64,000 nucleotides of DNA from Hymenobacter lucidus (GCF_020447265.1 NZ_JAJADR010000002.1:620001-684000); one strand, 5' to 3'; positions 52,386-61,860 are shown, counted from the first letter of the stretch. Numbers and translations are program-made. Notes: a model not told the origin generated them from the sequence alone.

Positions 52386-52610
52386 ATGCGCAAAGGCACC
52401 CTCGTCAGCTGGAAATACGGCACCGGTACGGCCACCGGCAAGATTGAAGAAACCCACAAAGAGTCCGTCACGCGCAAGCTGAAGGGCAGCGACATTACCC
52501 GCAACGGCACGCCCGACAACCCAGCGTTTATCATCGTGCAGGAAAACGGTGACCGGGTCATCAAGCTTCAAAGTGAGGTAACAGCAGTGGCGGCCAAGAG
52601 CAAGAAGTAA
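52386..52610 (+). CDS. DUF2945 (hypervirulence-associated TUDOR-like) protein
   Basis: 74 residues from ATG 52386 (MRKGTLVSWKYGTGTATGKI). The order KGTLVSWKYGTGTATGKIEE, then GSDITRNGTPDNPAFIIVQE and NGDRVIKLQSEV matches the small DUF2945 domain, a beta-barrel of unknown role common in bacteria. It is cytoplasmic. It stands divergently from the amidohydrolase operon and is followed by an intergenic repeat. A start at 52335 is possible but adds no domain sequence. Confidence 0.8.
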   Translation: MRKGTLVSWKYGTGTATGKIEETHKESVTRKLKGSDITRNGTPDNPAFIIVQENGDRVIKLQSEVTAVAAKSKK

Positions 52611-52639
52611 CAGGGCGTCATTATTCGACTGGGAAAGAG

Positions 52640-52745
52640 CGCCATGCAGAGCATAGCGAAGCATCTCTACCGAATGCTGATTAATTGCTCTTGCAACGCA
52701 GCAGAGATGCTTCGGCTCCGCGTTGCTGCGCTCAGCATGACTGTT
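52640..52745. repeat. Intergenic palindromic repeat
   Basis: GCGAAGCATCTCT (about 52657-52669) and AGAGATGCTTCGG face each other, with CAACGCAGCA and GCGTTGCTGCGCTCAGCATGA around them. The wording (GCATGCTGAGCGCAGCGAAGCATCTCT-like) recalls a dispersed intergenic repeat that I remember from Hymenobacter genomes. No second copy is in this window. Confidence 0.55.
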
Positions 52746-52767
52746 CTATGCACCTGTTCTAAAAACA

Positions 52768-52804
52768 AAAGCCCCGCCAGCGCAATGCTGACGGGGCTTT
52801 TTTG
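52768..52804. terminator. Bidirectional terminator
   Basis: AAAGCCCCG pairs with CGGGGCTTT, and CAGC with GCTG inside, with one C-A mismatch. T-tracts flank both strands. It serves the permease (minus) and the DUF2945 gene (plus). Confidence 0.8.
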
Positions 52805-52820
52805 TGGAATACGTTGAAAC

Positions 52821-54404
52821 CTAGCGGTTATGTACGTCGGGCTCGATGAAGGCTTGCTCTTCCATTTCGGTGGGCACCACCACGATGCCCTTCTGGAGCA
52901 TGGAGTTGCGCTTGCCGTAGAGGAAATACACGATGAAGCCGAGCACCATCCAGCCCATGGCCACTTTCAGCGTGAAGGCGTCGAGGGCCAGAATCATCAG
53001 TGTGCACACCAGAATGCCCATGATGGGCACGAAGGGAAACACGGGCGACGACAGGGGCGCGCGGAACGGGCGGTGCTGCTCGGGGTCGGAGCGGCGCATG
53101 ATCCAGACGCCAGCCGACACCAGCACGAAGGCCAGCAGCGTACCGAACGAGGTCAAATCACCAGCCAAAGAGCCGGGCACGAAAGCGGCGAAACCGCCCA
53201 CGAAAATCAGCAGGGCAATGTTTGACTTATAAGGCGTACCGAAGCGCGGGTGCAGCTCCGAAAAGGCTTTTGGCATCAGACCATCCTTGGCCATCGAGAA
53301 GAACACGCGGCTCTGGCCCATCAGCATCACCAGAATTACCGACGAGAAGCCCAACAAAATAGCTACCGTTACGGCAGTGCTCAGCCACTCGTAGCCGGGC
53401 ATGTGCGCCTTGATGGCGTAGGTTACGGAAGCCTCGCCACCCAGGGCCGGGTCGGCAAACTCGCGCCAGTTGGCAACGCCCGTCAGCACGTGGCCAAACA
53501 GGATGTAGAGCACGGTGCAGACGGCCAAGGAGCCGAGGATACCGATGGGCATGTCGCGCTTGGGATTCTTAGCTTCCTGAGCCGCGGTACTCACGGCGTC
53601 GAAACCGATAAAGGCAAAGAACACGATGGCCGCACCGCCCAGGATACCGCCCCAGCCGTGCTTGTTCCACTCGGTGTACTCGCGCACCACGGTGCCAGCC
53701 GCGTTTTTCACGGGCTCGGCGTTTTCCGGAATCAGGTAGGGCGTGTGGTTGGCGGGGTTGATAAACTGCCAGCCCACAGCAATGAAAACCAGCACGATGG
53801 CCACTTTTAACACCACTACTACGGCGTTGAACATAGCCGACTCCTGTGTACCCTTGATCAGCAGCAGCGAAAGGGCCACGATGATCAGCAGGGCGGGCAG
53901 GTTAATCAGGCCGTGCTCGGTAACGCCGTTGACTACGGCACTTTCGAAGGGCGAGTGACTCAGGTTGTACGGTATGCTGGTGCCAAAGACCTCCAGGAGC
54001 TTGTTGAGGTATTCGCTCCAGGCAATGGACACCGTGGCGGCCCCCAGCGCGTATTCCATAATCAGTGCCCAGCCAATAACCCAGGCCACAAACTCGCCCA
54101 TGGTGGTGTAGGCGTAGGTGTAGGCCGAGCCGGCAATGGGAATCATAGCGGCAAACTCGGCGTAGCACAGGCCCGCGAATACGCAGCCGATGGCGGCCAC
54201 TACGAAAGCCAGCGTAACGCCGGGGCCCGAAGCCTGGGCGGCGGCGGCGGCAGTGCGCACAAACAGACCCGCGCCAATGATGGCGCCCACGCCCAGCGCG
54301 ACGAGGTTGCCGGCCCCGAGCGTGCGTTTCAGCGTGCCGTGGCCGGTGGAGTTAGCCTCGCCCAGCAGCTGGGCCAGTGGTTTTTTGGCGAAAATGTTTG
54401 CCAT
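52821..54404 (-). CDS. APC-family amino acid permease (cationic amino acid transporter type)
   Basis: 527 residues with 12-14 membrane helices. Family marks are LKRTLGAGNLVALGVGAIIG and AGLFVRTAAA at about 25-54, PIAGSAYTYAYTTMGEFVAW (about 88-107), and VFFAFIGFDAVSTAAQEAKN (about 260-279) with PKRDMPIGILGSL. These are typical of the CAT/YfnA group of amino acid transporters. The substrate (cationic or neutral amino acids) cannot be fixed. The gene is monocistronic, closed by a terminator. Confidence 0.92.
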   Translation of the reverse strand: MANIFAKKPLAQLLGEANSTGHGTLKRTLGAGNLVALGVGAIIGAGLFVRTAAAAAQASGPGVTLAFVVAAIGCVFAGLCYAEFAAMIPIAGSAYTYAYTTMGEFVAWVIGWALIMEYALGAATVSIAWSEYLNKLLEVFGTSIPYNLSHSPFESAVVNGVTEHGLINLPALLIIVALSLLLIKGTQESAMFNAVVVVLKVAIVLVFIAVGWQFINPANHTPYLIPENAEPVKNAAGTVVREYTEWNKHGWGGILGGAAIVFFAFIGFDAVSTAAQEAKNPKRDMPIGILGSLAVCTVLYILFGHVLTGVANWREFADPALGGEASVTYAIKAHMPGYEWLSTAVTVAILLGFSSVILVMLMGQSRVFFSMAKDGLMPKAFSELHPRFGTPYKSNIALLIFVGGFAAFVPGSLAGDLTSFGTLLAFVLVSAGVWIMRRSDPEQHRPFRAPLSSPVFPFVPIMGILVCTLMILALDAFTLKVAMGWMVLGFIVYFLYGKRNSMLQKGIVVVPTEMEEQAFIEPDVHNR

Positions 54405-54613
54405 ACAATAGAAAAGAGAGAAGAAAGAAAGGTGAGAGGTATGGAAATGTCAATTTCGGTATCAGGAGCCGAATATAGGCGATAATCAGCATTTCGCCCC
54501 TAAAGAGCCCGGACCCGCCGCATAGTTGCACTGCCTGGCTCCGATAACGCGGCTTTAAACCCTGGCGCCCCTCGCCCATCCAACGGCCGTACCTGTATCC
54601 TAACTTCTCCCCG

Positions 54614-55069
54614 ATGAAAACCGCCTTTGCCTTCCTGACTGCCCTCGCGCTGACTACCACCACCGCCTGGGCCCAAACTGCGCCTTCAACTACTGCCCCG
54701 GCCGGCCCGGCTGCCCGCCACCGCGGTGGCCGCATGGCCCAGGCCACGCCCGAGCAGCGCGCCGAAATGATGACCAAGCACCTCACCCAGCAGCTGAGCC
54801 TCTCGACCGAGCAAACCGCCAGAGTGCAGCAGCTGGCCCTCACCAACACCCACCAGATGGAAGCCGTACGCAGCAAATATGCCACCGCCGCCGACCGGAA
54901 AGGCATGGGCCAGGAACTCAAAACCCTCAAGGAGCAGAACGATGCCCAGCTCAAGCAAATCCTGACGGCCGAGCAGTTTACCAAGTATTCGCAGCTGCAG
55001 GCCGACCGCATGGCCAAGCGCCAGCAGCATGGCCAGGGCGGCAAAATGAAGCTGAAGAGCGAATTGTAG
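54614..55069 (+). CDS. Periplasmic Spy/DUF4890-like helical protein
   Basis: 151 residues. Signal peptide MKTAFAFLTALALTTTTAWA; then a Gly/Arg-rich linker and two helical LTxEQ units: LTQQLSLSTEQTARVQQLAL (about 58-77) and LKQILTAEQFTKYSQLQADR (about 117-136). This layout is shared by Spy/CpxP and DUF4890 proteins, small periplasmic chaperone-like helices. The C-terminus is basic and Gln-rich. Monocistronic, with a good terminator. Confidence 0.75.
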   Translation: MKTAFAFLTALALTTTTAWAQTAPSTTAPAGPAARHRGGRMAQATPEQRAEMMTKHLTQQLSLSTEQTARVQQLALTNTHQMEAVRSKYATAADRKGMGQELKTLKEQNDAQLKQILTAEQFTKYSQLQADRMAKRQQHGQGGKMKLKSEL

Positions 55070-55092
55070 CCCTGCCTCGTTGAGCAGTTGCC

Positions 55093-55126
55093 AAAAACCC
55101 CGACCCTGGTGGCCGGGGTTTTTCTT
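55093..55126 (+). terminator. Terminator of the Spy-like gene
   Basis: AAAAACCCCG (55093-55102) pairs with CGGGGTTTTT (55114-55123), followed by CTTT. Confidence 0.8.
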
Positions 55127-55162
55127 TGGCCGATTATCCCCACATTTCCCGGAGCCGTTTGT

Positions 55163-55170
55163 TATATTTG
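55163..55170 (+). promoter_or_regulatory. -7 box before the MBL/rhodanese gene
   Basis: TATATTTG is an exact TAnnTTTG match 50 bp upstream of the ATG at 55220. No clear -33 TTG. Confidence 0.45.
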
Positions 55171-55219
55171 ACCTATCCGCCTGCCTTTCGAGGCCCGGCG
55201 TCCACCAACGTTATACCCC

Positions 55220-56599
55220 ATGAGTCCGCTTCCCAGTAGTACCGCGTCGGTACAGATTCAGCAATTCTACGACAAGGGCCTGGCCCACGCCAGCTACGCC
55301 ATCCGCTGCGGCCGGCAGGTCGCCATCATCGACCCCGCCCGCGACCCGCAGCAGTATTACGATTTCGCCGATGAGCACGAGGCCAACATTGTGGCCGTTA
55401 TCGAAACCCATCCGCACGCTGATTTTGTGTCGTCGCACCTGGAAATAGCACAGGAAACCGACGCCGTTATTTACTGCAGTAAGCTGGTGAAAGCCAGCTA
55501 CCCCCACCGCCCCTTCGACGACGGCGACCGGATAACGCTGGGCACCATCGAGCTGCACGCCCTCAACACCCCCGGCCACTCGCCCGACAGCATCTCGATT
55601 TTGCTCATCGACGACCTGGCTCAGACCCGCGCCGTGTTTACCGGCGACACGCTCTTCGTGGGCGACGTAGGTCGGCCCGACCTGCGCGAAAACGAGCTGG
55701 TGGGCGGCCATAAGCGCGAGGAGCTGGCGGCCCAGATGTACCACAGCACCCGCACCAAGCTCATGACCCTGCCCGCTACCACGCGGGTATACCCGGCCCA
55801 TGGCCCCGGCAGCCTCTGCGGCAAAACTACCAGCACCGACCTCGACAGCACCATCGGTAAGGAGCTCAAAACCAACTACGCCCTGCAGCCCATGAGCGAG
55901 CAGGAATTCGTGAAAGTGCTCCTCGAAGACCAGCCTTTCGTGCCCAAGTACTTCGGCCACGATGTACAGCTCAACAAGGTCGGGGCCCTGCCTTTCGAAG
56001 ACAGCGTGCGGGCCGTACCGCGCCTGCAGCCCGATGCGTTGCTGGCAGCCGGCGTCGTTATCATTGATACGCGCCCGCAGGCTGAGTTCAAGCAAGGCCA
56101 TTTGCCCGGCGCCATCAATCTGCAGGACGGCGGCAAGTTTGAAACCTGGCTGGGCTCGGTCGTAGGCCCCAACGAGCCGTTCTACCTTATTGCCGACTCC
56201 CAGATTGCGCTGGATACCGTGATTCGCAAAACGGCTAAAATCGGCTACGAAAGCAACATCAAAGGCGCCCTGCTCACCCCGTCGGCCCTGCCCGCCACCA
56301 GCCCGGTAGCCGACGTGGAGCACGTGCGCGAACGGCCCGAAGAATTTACCATCGTCGATATCCGCAACTACACCGAGGCCAAGCAGCCCGTCTTTGCCGA
56401 CGCCTTGGTGATTCCGCTGCCCGAGCTGCGGGAGCGCGCCCACGAAGTACCCACCACCAAGCCGATTCTGGTGCATTGCGCCGGCGGCTACCGCTCGGCG
56501 GCCGGCAGCAGCATCCTGGAAGCCGCGCTGCCCGGTGCCCAGATCATAGATTTGAGCGACGCCATTACGGAGTTTCAACCCGTTTCAACACACGCCTAA
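55220..56599 (+). CDS. Persulfide-dioxygenase-like MBL protein with two rhodanese domains
   Basis: 459 residues. The metallo-beta-lactamase domain (about 10-240) has the HxHxDxxxSH site in ETHPHADFVSSH (63-74), NTPGHSPDSISILL, and VFTGDTLFVGDVGRPDL (about 139-155), typical of ETHE1-like persulfide dioxygenases. Rhodanese 1 (about 265-350) lacks a catalytic Cys (LIADSQIALDT). Rhodanese 2 (about 365-455) has the loop VHCAGGYRSAAGS with the active Cys. It should oxidise glutathione- or bacillithiol-type persulfides to sulfite and move sulfane sulfur. bshB1 in this window fits a bacillithiol host. Confidence 0.9.
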   Translation: MSPLPSSTASVQIQQFYDKGLAHASYAIRCGRQVAIIDPARDPQQYYDFADEHEANIVAVIETHPHADFVSSHLEIAQETDAVIYCSKLVKASYPHRPFDDGDRITLGTIELHALNTPGHSPDSISILLIDDLAQTRAVFTGDTLFVGDVGRPDLRENELVGGHKREELAAQMYHSTRTKLMTLPATTRVYPAHGPGSLCGKTTSTDLDSTIGKELKTNYALQPMSEQEFVKVLLEDQPFVPKYFGHDVQLNKVGALPFEDSVRAVPRLQPDALLAAGVVIIDTRPQAEFKQGHLPGAINLQDGGKFETWLGSVVGPNEPFYLIADSQIALDTVIRKTAKIGYESNIKGALLTPSALPATSPVADVEHVRERPEEFTIVDIRNYTEAKQPVFADALVIPLPELRERAHEVPTTKPILVHCAGGYRSAAGSSILEAALPGAQIIDLSDAITEFQPVSTHA

Positions 56600-56617
56600 T
56601 CTTTAGTTGTTTACTGG

Positions 56618-56670
56618 TAGAGTGGTGAAACAGCCTTCAAAGCAGGGCTATTTCACCACTCTATTTTTAT
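56618..56670 (+). terminator. Terminator of the MBL/rhodanese gene
   Basis: An 18-bp stem pairs TAGAGTGGTGAAACAGCC (56618-56635) with 56646-56663, with one G-U pair, followed by TTTTTAT. Confidence 0.88.
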
Positions 56671-56677
56671 TTTCGCA

Positions 56678-57082
56678 ATGCACCTGTTCGATTCTTCAAA
56701 AATCAAGCATCAGATTCTTCTCTTCATCAGAGAATGGATTGCCTTACTTTTTGAAGAGAAATTTGCTGAAGCCTGCAACAGAATTGACGGATCTATTCAT
56801 CCCGAAAATAGCGTTGCATGGACTCCTGAGCTTTTGAACGAGGTGCTCATGGATTACGCTTGGCATGAAAGAATGCCTGTAGTAACCAACCCTGCTAAAA
56901 TGGATTTGACGGACGAGCAGGTCTACTTTTACAAATATGATTCACCTGCCCAACACGGATACGCTGTTGAATATGACATTCCTCTCGATGGAGAGTGGAG
57001 TGATTTGACAGCTCAATTCTCTTTTGTTGAGAACTCCAATAATCTGTACACCATCACATTGGAGGGCATTCACGTTTTATAA
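56678..57082 (+). CDS. AT-rich hypothetical protein before sbcD
   Basis: 134 residues (MHLFDSSKIKHQILLFIREW). It is acidic, single-domain, mixed alpha/beta, with EEKFAEACNRIDGSIHPENS and EYDIPLDGEWSDLTAQFSFV. The style is that of DUF7668-like or polymorphic-toxin immunity proteins, but I cannot name a family. Base composition is much lower in GC than its neighbours: I count 21 of 60 and 26 of 60 G or C in 56701-56760 and 56761-56820. This points to recent transfer. It is inserted 8 bp after a terminator and ends 4 bp before sbcD. Confidence 0.7.
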   Translation: MHLFDSSKIKHQILLFIREWIALLFEEKFAEACNRIDGSIHPENSVAWTPELLNEVLMDYAWHERMPVVTNPAKMDLTDEQVYFYKYDSPAQHGYAVEYDIPLDGEWSDLTAQFSFVENSNNLYTITLEGIHVL

Positions 57083-57086
57083 TTCC

Positions 57087-58328
57087 ATGCGCGCACTACA
57101 TACCGCCGATTGGCACCTGGGCCAGCGCTTTATCAGCGGCCACGAACGGACCGACGAGCACCGCTACTTTCTGGAGTGGCTGGTCGAGGTCGTGCGCGAG
57201 CAGCGGGTGGAAGTGCTGGTCGTGGCCGGCGACATTTTTGATACCGGCTCGCCGTCCAACCAGGCGTTGGAGTTGTACTACTCGTTTCTGCTGAACATGC
57301 GCGGCACCGCCTGCCGCGACATCGTGGTGGTGGGCGGCAACCACGACTCGCCGGCCACGCTCAACGCTCCGGCCCGGCTGCTGCGCCACCTGCGCGTGCA
57401 CGTGGTGGGCTGCGTGCCCGAGTGCTTCGACGACCAGGTGCTGGTGCTCGACGATGCCGCCGGTAAGCCTGGCCTGGTGGTGTGCGCCGTGCCTTTCCTG
57501 CGCGACCGGGACGTGCGCCTCTCGGTGCCGGGCGAGTCGGCTGAGGAGCGCGAGGCCCGCATCAAGCAGGGCATTGCCGACCACTACGCCCGCGTGGCCG
57601 ACGTAGAGCGGGTGTGGCAGCTCAAGGACTTAGGCCTGCCGGTGCTGGCTACCGGCCACCTCTACGCCGCCGGAGCCGCCCCTTCCGATTCGGAGCGCAC
57701 GATTCACGTGGGCAACCTGGGCCAAGTCACGGCCGACCATTTCCCGACCATTTTCGACTACGTGGCGCTGGGCCACTTGCACCGGCCCCAGCGCGTGGGC
57801 GGCCGGGAGCATATCCGTTACAGCGGCTCGCCCATCCCGCTCTCGTTTTCGGAAGTCGACCACCCCAAGGAAATCTTGCTGCTTGATTTCGCTGAAGGCA
57901 AGCTAGCAACTCTGGAAGCTCTGCCGGTACCTGGCACGCGCCGCCTGGCCCGGTTTCATGGCGCGCTGGATGAAGTTATTGCCAGCCTGGTGGCCTACGA
58001 CAACACGGGCTTTCTGCTGCCGGCCTGGGTGGATGTGGAAGTTCGCTCGGAGCTGACGCAGCTGGAAGTAGCCGAGCAGCTGCTCAAAACCATCGAGCAG
58101 CTCGACCGGCACCACATCGAGGTGCTGGCCCGCCGCCACTTCCGGCTCGTGACGCTGCGAGCCCTAGGCGACGAGGCCGATACCGAGCCCCTCACCCCCA
58201 GCCTCGACGACTTCACGGAGCGGGAAGTGTTTGAGCGCCGCCTCGAAGACGAGCCCGAAGCCAGCCGCTCCGAGCTGCTGGGCGCTTTTGACGAGCTGCT
58301 GGAATGGATGCGCGAAGACCGGGCCTGA
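57087..58328 (+). CDS. sbcD: Exonuclease SbcCD subunit D
   Basis: 413 residues from ATG 57087 (MRALHTADWHLGQRFISGHE). Calcineurin-like phosphoesterase motifs in order: HTADWHLG (5-12), VVAGDIFDTGSPSNQ (about 45-59), VVGGNHDSP (about 80-88), ATGHLYA (about 189-195) and ALGHLHRPQ (about 226-234). These bind two Mn ions. The C-terminal part (about 270-413) is the capping and SbcC-contact region. SbcCD opens hairpins and processes double-strand-break ends. It is unusual that its start directly follows an AT-rich orphan gene. sbcC begins 94 bp later. Confidence 0.93.
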   Translation: MRALHTADWHLGQRFISGHERTDEHRYFLEWLVEVVREQRVEVLVVAGDIFDTGSPSNQALELYYSFLLNMRGTACRDIVVVGGNHDSPATLNAPARLLRHLRVHVVGCVPECFDDQVLVLDDAAGKPGLVVCAVPFLRDRDVRLSVPGESAEEREARIKQGIADHYARVADVERVWQLKDLGLPVLATGHLYAAGAAPSDSERTIHVGNLGQVTADHFPTIFDYVALGHLHRPQRVGGREHIRYSGSPIPLSFSEVDHPKEILLLDFAEGKLATLEALPVPGTRRLARFHGALDEVIASLVAYDNTGFLLPAWVDVEVRSELTQLEVAEQLLKTIEQLDRHHIEVLARRHFRLVTLRALGDEADTEPLTPSLDDFTEREVFERRLEDEPEASRSELLGAFDELLEWMREDRA

Positions 58329-58422
58329 TGCGGCGCGGGCGTTAATCCTGCTTTATCTTTACAAGTACCTGTTGTCCTTGCCTGTCGGCACTGCTTTTTC
58401 CTCGTAGCCTGAGGCTTTCTGA

Positions 58423-61400
58423 ATGAAGATTCTCCGCGTCCGTTTTTTTAACCTGAACTCCCTGCGCGGGCAGCACGAAGTCGATTTTGCGGCTTCTCCC
58501 CTGTCCGATGCGGGTTTGTTTGCCATTACCGGCCCCACCGGCGCGGGCAAAACCACCATTCTGGACGCCATTACGCTGGCCCTCTACGGCCAGGTGCCCC
58601 GCCACGACGGCAGCGGCCCCGAGCAGGTGATGAGCCACGGCACGGGGGAAAGCTGGGCCGAAGTAGAGTTTCAGGTCAACGACAAGCACTACCGCTCGAA
58701 GTGGGGCCAGTACCGGGCCCGCAAGCAGCCGGGCGGCAACCTGCAGCCGCCCAAAATGGAGCTGAGCGAGCGGCAGATTGCCGACGATGGCGAGGAAACT
58801 TGGCCATTTCTGGAAACCTACAAGATGAAGGTGCCAGCCCGCGTAGCCGAACTCAGCGGCCTTGAATACCGCCAGTTTCTGCGCTCGGTATTGCTGGCCC
58901 AGGGCGAATTCACCCGGTTTCTGAAGTCGAGCCCCGGCGAGCGGGCCCAGCTGCTGGAGAAGATTACCGACACGCGCAAGTACTCCGACATTTCCCGCGC
59001 CGCCTTCGACAAAGCCAAGCAGGAAGCCCAGCAGGTAGACGTATTGCGGGCCGGCCTGGCCGGTGTGGTGCTGCTCAGTGCCGAGGAAGTGGCTTTTCTG
59101 GACACGGAAGTAACTAGTTACCAAAACCAGATTACAACCGTCGCGGCCGAGCAGCAGCGCCTGAATGAGGCCCAAAGCTGGCTCCGGCGCCTGCAGGAGC
59201 TGACTACCCGCCAGCAGCACGGCCAGCAGCGGCTGCTTTCCCTGGCCCAGGAAGCCGAAGTTCTGTCGCCGATCCGGCGGCGGGTGAGCCAGCACGAGCA
59301 GGCCCTGCCCTTCCGCACGCCCTGGGCCCTGCTGCAGCAAACCGAAACCCAGATTCAGCGGCTGCAGCGCGAGGCCGAACAGCTCACCCAGCAGCTGCCC
59401 CGGCTGCAGGAGCAGTTTGAAGCCGCCCGTCTGGCCCGCCAGCAAGCCCAACAAATCCGCGACACGGCCCACGCTGCTCAGCAGCAGCAGGAACCCATGC
59501 TGCGCGCCGCCGAAAAGCTCGATACGGTTGTTCAACTCAAGGAAGCCGAGCTACTTAAGGACCGGCAGAGCTACGACGCCAACAACGAGCACTGCAAGCA
59601 GCTGAAAGCCAACGCTGAGCAGGCTGGCACCCGGCTGCGGGAAATCCAGGCTCAGTTGAAGGAGCTTGGTAAGTGGCTGGAGCTGAACGCCAACGTGAGC
59701 GAGCTGGCCCAGGTACTGCCCGAGCTGTCGGCCAATATTCAGGACTGGGAACACCTGAGCGCCGAGCTTGGCCAATTGCGCCAGCGGCTGCAGGAAATCC
59801 GGCAGCGCCAGCAGCAGGCTGAAGCCGCCGTGGCCCAATATCAGCAGGCCGCCGCCGCCGCCCGGCAGCAGCAGCAGCAGCTGACTGCCGAGCAGCAGGC
59901 CGCTATTCTGGACCGCAACCGCTGGCTGCGCCGCCTGCGCCACCAGGTAGCCGCCCTGCAGAAAGAGCAGCAAACCCAGCAGCAGCACTGGGACGATTTG
60001 CGCCGCAGCCTGCAGATGCAGCAACTCGTTCTTTCGCACACCGAAACCCGGCAGCTGCTGGTGGCCGGTGAGCCGTGCCCCGTGTGCGGCGCGCTCGAGC
60101 ACCCCTACCTGGCCGGCGTGCTGGGTATCAGCCACGACTCGGTGCAGCGCGACGCCGACCGGGAAGAAGCGCTGGGCCAGCAGGTACGGGCCCTGGGCAC
60201 GCGCTTCAACCGGCTCAATACCTACGTCACGATGCTGGAGCAAACCAGCGGCGACGCCGAGCCTGACCTCGATGAGCCCATTCAGCTGCTGCCCGAAAGC
60301 GAGGAGCCGAGCGTAGGTGAGCAGGTACGGACGTTGGTAAAGCAACTGCAGGACATGGCGCGGCAGCACGCGGCCATAGAGCTACAGCTGGCCCAGGCCA
60401 GCAGTCAGCAGGCCAGCGCCGCCCAGCAGCAGGAAACCCACGCCCAGGATGTGCGCCAGCTCAGTGAGCTGCTCCGCGACGCCGAGGAGCGCGCACCCAC
60501 GGTGCGGGGCGTTATTGTGAGTATGCTGCGCAACTTCGGGCTGGAGTTTACCGAGCAGAACGGCCGGGCTATTATGGAATCGGCCAGCCAGCGGGCGGTA
60601 GAATTTGGCCGTAAGCAGCAGGAACGCAACAAAGCCGAGCAGGAGTTGAGCGGTATCAGCGCTGCTTTTCAGCAAACCGAGGATGAACGGGAGCGGCTGC
60701 AGAGCAAGCTGCGCGCGCACAAGCAGGAGCTGCTGGAAAAACACGCGGCCATTCAGCAGTTGAAGCAGGAGCGCCACGAGCTGTTTGCCGGCACCAACGT
60801 AGCCGCGGCGCTCCGGACGCTGGCTGTGGCCATAGAGGAAGCCACGCAGCAGCTGGAAAAAGCCGCCGAAATGCTGAAGACGCGGGAAACCGCTTTGCAG
60901 GTAGCCACCGAAAGCCTACGCAAAAGTCAGCAGGAAGCCGCCCGCCAGCAGCAGGAGCACGAGCAGCAGCACGCCGCGCTGGTAGCTGAGCTGCAAACCG
61001 CCGGCCTGGCCCCCGACCCGGCCGCGCTCAGCACCCTACTCCTGCCCGATACCGAAGTACGCCGCCTCGCCGAGCAGCTCCAGACCCATGAGCAGGCCGT
61101 AGCCGTTACCCAGCAAAACCTGGCCGATGCCGCCCAGCAGTTTCAGCAGGAACAAACGCGGAACCTGACCACCGAGCCGGCCGAAACCGTGAGCCAGCAG
61201 CTGCAAAGTCTGGGCGAGCAGCTGGCTCAGCTCAACCAGCAGCTCGGCCAGCGCCAGCAGCGCCTCCTCGACCACCACCGCGGTCTGGAACAGCACGCCG
61301 CCTTGGCCCAGCAGCTCGAAAAGCAGCAGCAGGAAGCCCGGCGCTGGCGGCAGCTGGCTGACCTCATCGGCTCGGCCGACGGCAAGAAGTTCAGCGAGTT

Positions 61401-61860
61401 TGCCCAGGGCCTCACCCTGGCCCGCCTCGTGGAGCTGGCCAACCGCCACCTGCACCGCCTCACCGACCGCTACCGCATCATGCGCAACCCGCAGGAGCAC
61501 CTCGATTTGCTGATCGTGGATGAGTACCAGGCCGGCAACAGCCGCTCGATGAACTCACTGTCGGGTGGGGAAAGCTTCCTGGTAAGTTTGGCTTTGGCCC
61601 TGGGCCTGAGCGAGCTGGCGGGTCGCAAAACCCAGATCGACACGCTCTTCATCGACGAGGGCTTTGGCACACTCGACCCCGACACGCTCGAAATAGCTCT
61701 TTCGGCCCTGGAAACACTGCAGGGCACGGGCAAAACCATCGGCATCATCTCCCACGTCGAAGCCCTCAAGGAGCGCGTAAGCACCCAGATCAACGTGCGC
61801 AAGGGGGCCGGCGGCGTCAGCTCCCTGCGTGTCGTAGGCTTCGGCGTCGACTTGGAGTAG
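58423..61860 (+). CDS. sbcC: Exonuclease SbcCD subunit C (SMC-like ATPase)
   Basis: 1145 residues. N-terminal ATPase lobe with Walker A GPTGAGKTTILDAI (37-50) and FLRSVLLAQGEFTRFLKSSP (about 150-169). Long Gln-rich coiled coils (about 190-540 and 600-980) flank a zinc hook CPVCG (about 552-556). The C-terminal lobe has the ABC signature SLSGGESFLVSLALALGLSE (about 1046-1065) and Walker B IDTLFIDEGFGTLD (about 1072-1085). It is the structural and ATPase partner of SbcD. Many QQQ runs in the coiled coil give local repeats. Gene order sbcD-sbcC is standard. Confidence 0.95.
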   Translation: MKILRVRFFNLNSLRGQHEVDFAASPLSDAGLFAITGPTGAGKTTILDAITLALYGQVPRHDGSGPEQVMSHGTGESWAEVEFQVNDKHYRSKWGQYRARKQPGGNLQPPKMELSERQIADDGEETWPFLETYKMKVPARVAELSGLEYRQFLRSVLLAQGEFTRFLKSSPGERAQLLEKITDTRKYSDISRAAFDKAKQEAQQVDVLRAGLAGVVLLSAEEVAFLDTEVTSYQNQITTVAAEQQRLNEAQSWLRRLQELTTRQQHGQQRLLSLAQEAEVLSPIRRRVSQHEQALPFRTPWALLQQTETQIQRLQREAEQLTQQLPRLQEQFEAARLARQQAQQIRDTAHAAQQQQEPMLRAAEKLDTVVQLKEAELLKDRQSYDANNEHCKQLKANAEQAGTRLREIQAQLKELGKWLELNANVSELAQVLPELSANIQDWEHLSAELGQLRQRLQEIRQRQQQAEAAVAQYQQAAAAARQQQQQLTAEQQAAILDRNRWLRRLRHQVAALQKEQQTQQQHWDDLRRSLQMQQLVLSHTETRQLLVAGEPCPVCGALEHPYLAGVLGISHDSVQRDADREEALGQQVRALGTRFNRLNTYVTMLEQTSGDAEPDLDEPIQLLPESEEPSVGEQVRTLVKQLQDMARQHAAIELQLAQASSQQASAAQQQETHAQDVRQLSELLRDAEERAPTVRGVIVSMLRNFGLEFTEQNGRAIMESASQRAVEFGRKQQERNKAEQELSGISAAFQQTEDERERLQSKLRAHKQELLEKHAAIQQLKQERHELFAGTNVAAALRTLAVAIEEATQQLEKAAEMLKTRETALQVATESLRKSQQEAARQQQEHEQQHAALVAELQTAGLAPDPAALSTLLLPDTEVRRLAEQLQTHEQAVAVTQQNLADAAQQFQQEQTRNLTTEPAETVSQQLQSLGEQLAQLNQQLGQRQQRLLDHHRGLEQHAALAQQLEKQQQEARRWRQLADLIGSADGKKFSEFAQGLTLARLVELANRHLHRLTDRYRIMRNPQEHLDLLIVDEYQAGNSRSMNSLSGGESFLVSLALALGLSELAGRKTQIDTLFIDEGFGTLDPDTLEIALSALETLQGTGKTIGIISHVEALKERVSTQINVRKGAGGVSSLRVVGFGVDLE

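Noticed and set aside
55211-56578. A 455-codon frame antisense to the MBL/rhodanese gene
   Set aside because: The plus-strand frame has complete catalytic motifs. The antisense is Gly/Ala/Val/His-rich without motifs.
58423-61860. Many CAGCAGCAG-like runs in sbcC, suggestive of a repeat array
   Set aside because: They encode Gln-rich heptads of the coiled coil and are explained by codon use, not by an independent repeat or CRISPR.
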